Shown: piece by piece, positions 63,738-64,000 of the stretch
Layout: each line of letters begins with the position of its first letter
How positions within the stretch are numbered: position 1 is the stretch's first letter
Assembly (NCBI RefSeq): GCF_004104375.1
Contig: NZ_QOVM01000003.1
Span: forward strand, 62,001-126,000
Direction: 5' to 3'
Source of the DNA: Leeuwenhoekiella aequorea
GTDB lineage: Bacteria > Bacteroidota > Bacteroidia > Flavobacteriales > Flavobacteriaceae
Length of the DNA: 64,000 bases
Position numbers and translations under genes: made by a program
Notes under the pieces: model-generated
Databases searched by the model: none
What the model was told of the DNA's origin: nothing
What the model saw: the letters and a program-made list of their open reading frames with translations, nothing else

Positions 63738-64000
63738 ACAACAACACCTTTGAGTAAGTTATGATTTGAAGTAGAAACCATATATGTACGCTGAACACGG
63801 GTGCGGGCACCGAAACCTTCTTTCCAGAATTGAAGACCACCATTGAGTTTTCTACCCATCTCTTCATTTGAAGTACCAAAATCAAAATAGTGTTTATCTT
63901 TAAAAACAGAATGTATAAGATGATCAAAGAGAAAGTCTAAACTTCCTAGCTTTTGACGGTCTTCGTTTGCCGAGATATATTGCATATGAGCAACTGTAGC
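63734..64000 (-). CDS. GNAT/FemAB-like acyltransferase, C-terminal fragment (cut by right edge)
   Basis: Only the last 88 codons are inside the window. The frame remains open to base 64000 and contains HMQYISANEDRQKLGSLDFL, DFGTSNEEMGRKLNGGLQFWKEGFGARTRVQRTYMV, a pattern of FemAB/GNAT-type acyltransferases found in surface-glycan clusters. The gene extends past the window, so start and length are unknown. Its stop overlaps the aminotransferase start (ATGA). A role acetylating the amino sugar is plausible (inference). Confidence 0.75.
   Translation of the reverse strand, partial: ATVAHMQYISANEDRQKLGSLDFLFDHLIHSVFKDKHYFDFGTSNEEMGRKLNGGLQFWKEGFGARTRVQRTYMVSTSNHNLLKGVVV

Noticed and set aside
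1-64000. CRISPR arrays, IS elements, prophage, integrase or toxin-antitoxin genes
   Set aside because: No direct-repeat arrays, transposase motifs, terminal inverted repeats or phage genes found on reading both strands.

Overview
The window is a chromosomal segment of a Flavobacteriaceae-type bacterium (phylum Bacteroidota). This is inferred from AT-rich DNA, starts without Shine-Dalgarno sequences (several TTG), and promoters of the form TTTG-N17-21-TAnnTTTG upstream of many genes. Many lipoproteins of the 'SCKNE' or 'CREDFE' type, a bshB1-type deacetylase and the gene set as a whole point the same way. No plasmid, phage, IS element, CRISPR array or recognisable defence system was seen.

Layout. 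1-2.1 kb: UvrD/PcrA helicase (cut by the left edge). 2.3-9.2 kb: DsrE-like and M20 peptidase pair, FMN glutamate-synthase-like protein with a membrane-anchored partner, DUF3124-like lipoprotein, NhaP-type antiporter, small lipoprotein. 9.2-12.2 kb: patatin and M1 aminopeptidase operon (minus). 12.3-19 kb: recG, pheT, two small membrane genes, a lipoprotein. 19-24.1 kb: ABC-F ATPase, thioredoxin-fold lipoprotein without its cysteines, transaldolase/FSA, SDR, and the SRP RNA gene (minus). 24.2-31.5 kb: glutaminyl cyclase plus beta-helix lipoprotein, unknown secreted protein, HAD phosphatase, M28 peptidase, DUF2490 protein. 31.7-41.9 kb: a regulatory and efflux island: an SDR gene broken by an in-frame TAA, an AraC regulator, a membrane protein, a second AraC regulator, a complete RND pump (adaptor, permease, TolC) and, 19 bp after TolC, a membrane-bound class III nucleotidyl cyclase. 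42-44.3 kb: outer-membrane-type protein, a DUF5694-like lipoprotein gene broken by an in-frame TAG, a tiny Cys-rich secreted protein, tRNA-His. 44.4-51 kb: BshB1, a transsulfuration enzyme, GNAT, metallo-hydrolase, lactonase, YtcJ-type amidohydrolase. 51-56.9 kb: beta-barrel and giant TPR protein operon, divergent ftsE. 56.9-64 kb: surface polysaccharide cluster (two GT2, FdtA-like isomerase, GT4, another glycosyltransferase, Wzx-like flippase, FdtB-like aminotransferase, acyltransferase fragment).

How they work together. The RND genes and cyclase look like one transcription unit with a strong promoter match and an adjacent AraC regulator. The FdtA-like and DegT-type genes together suggest a dTDP-3-amino-3,6-dideoxyhexose in the surface glycan. 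BshB1 and the sulfur amino-acid enzyme sit side by side in thiol metabolism.

Most notable observations: the efflux-cyclase unit; two genes each interrupted by a single in-frame stop with conserved sequence continuing beyond it; a GT4 gene whose conserved N-terminus lies upstream of any ATG, GTG or TTG codon; a thioredoxin-fold lipoprotein that has lost CXXC and cis-Pro; and an SRP RNA with a textbook Bacteroidota promoter. No wholly new system could be proven from sequence alone; the efflux-cyclase arrangement is the best candidate.
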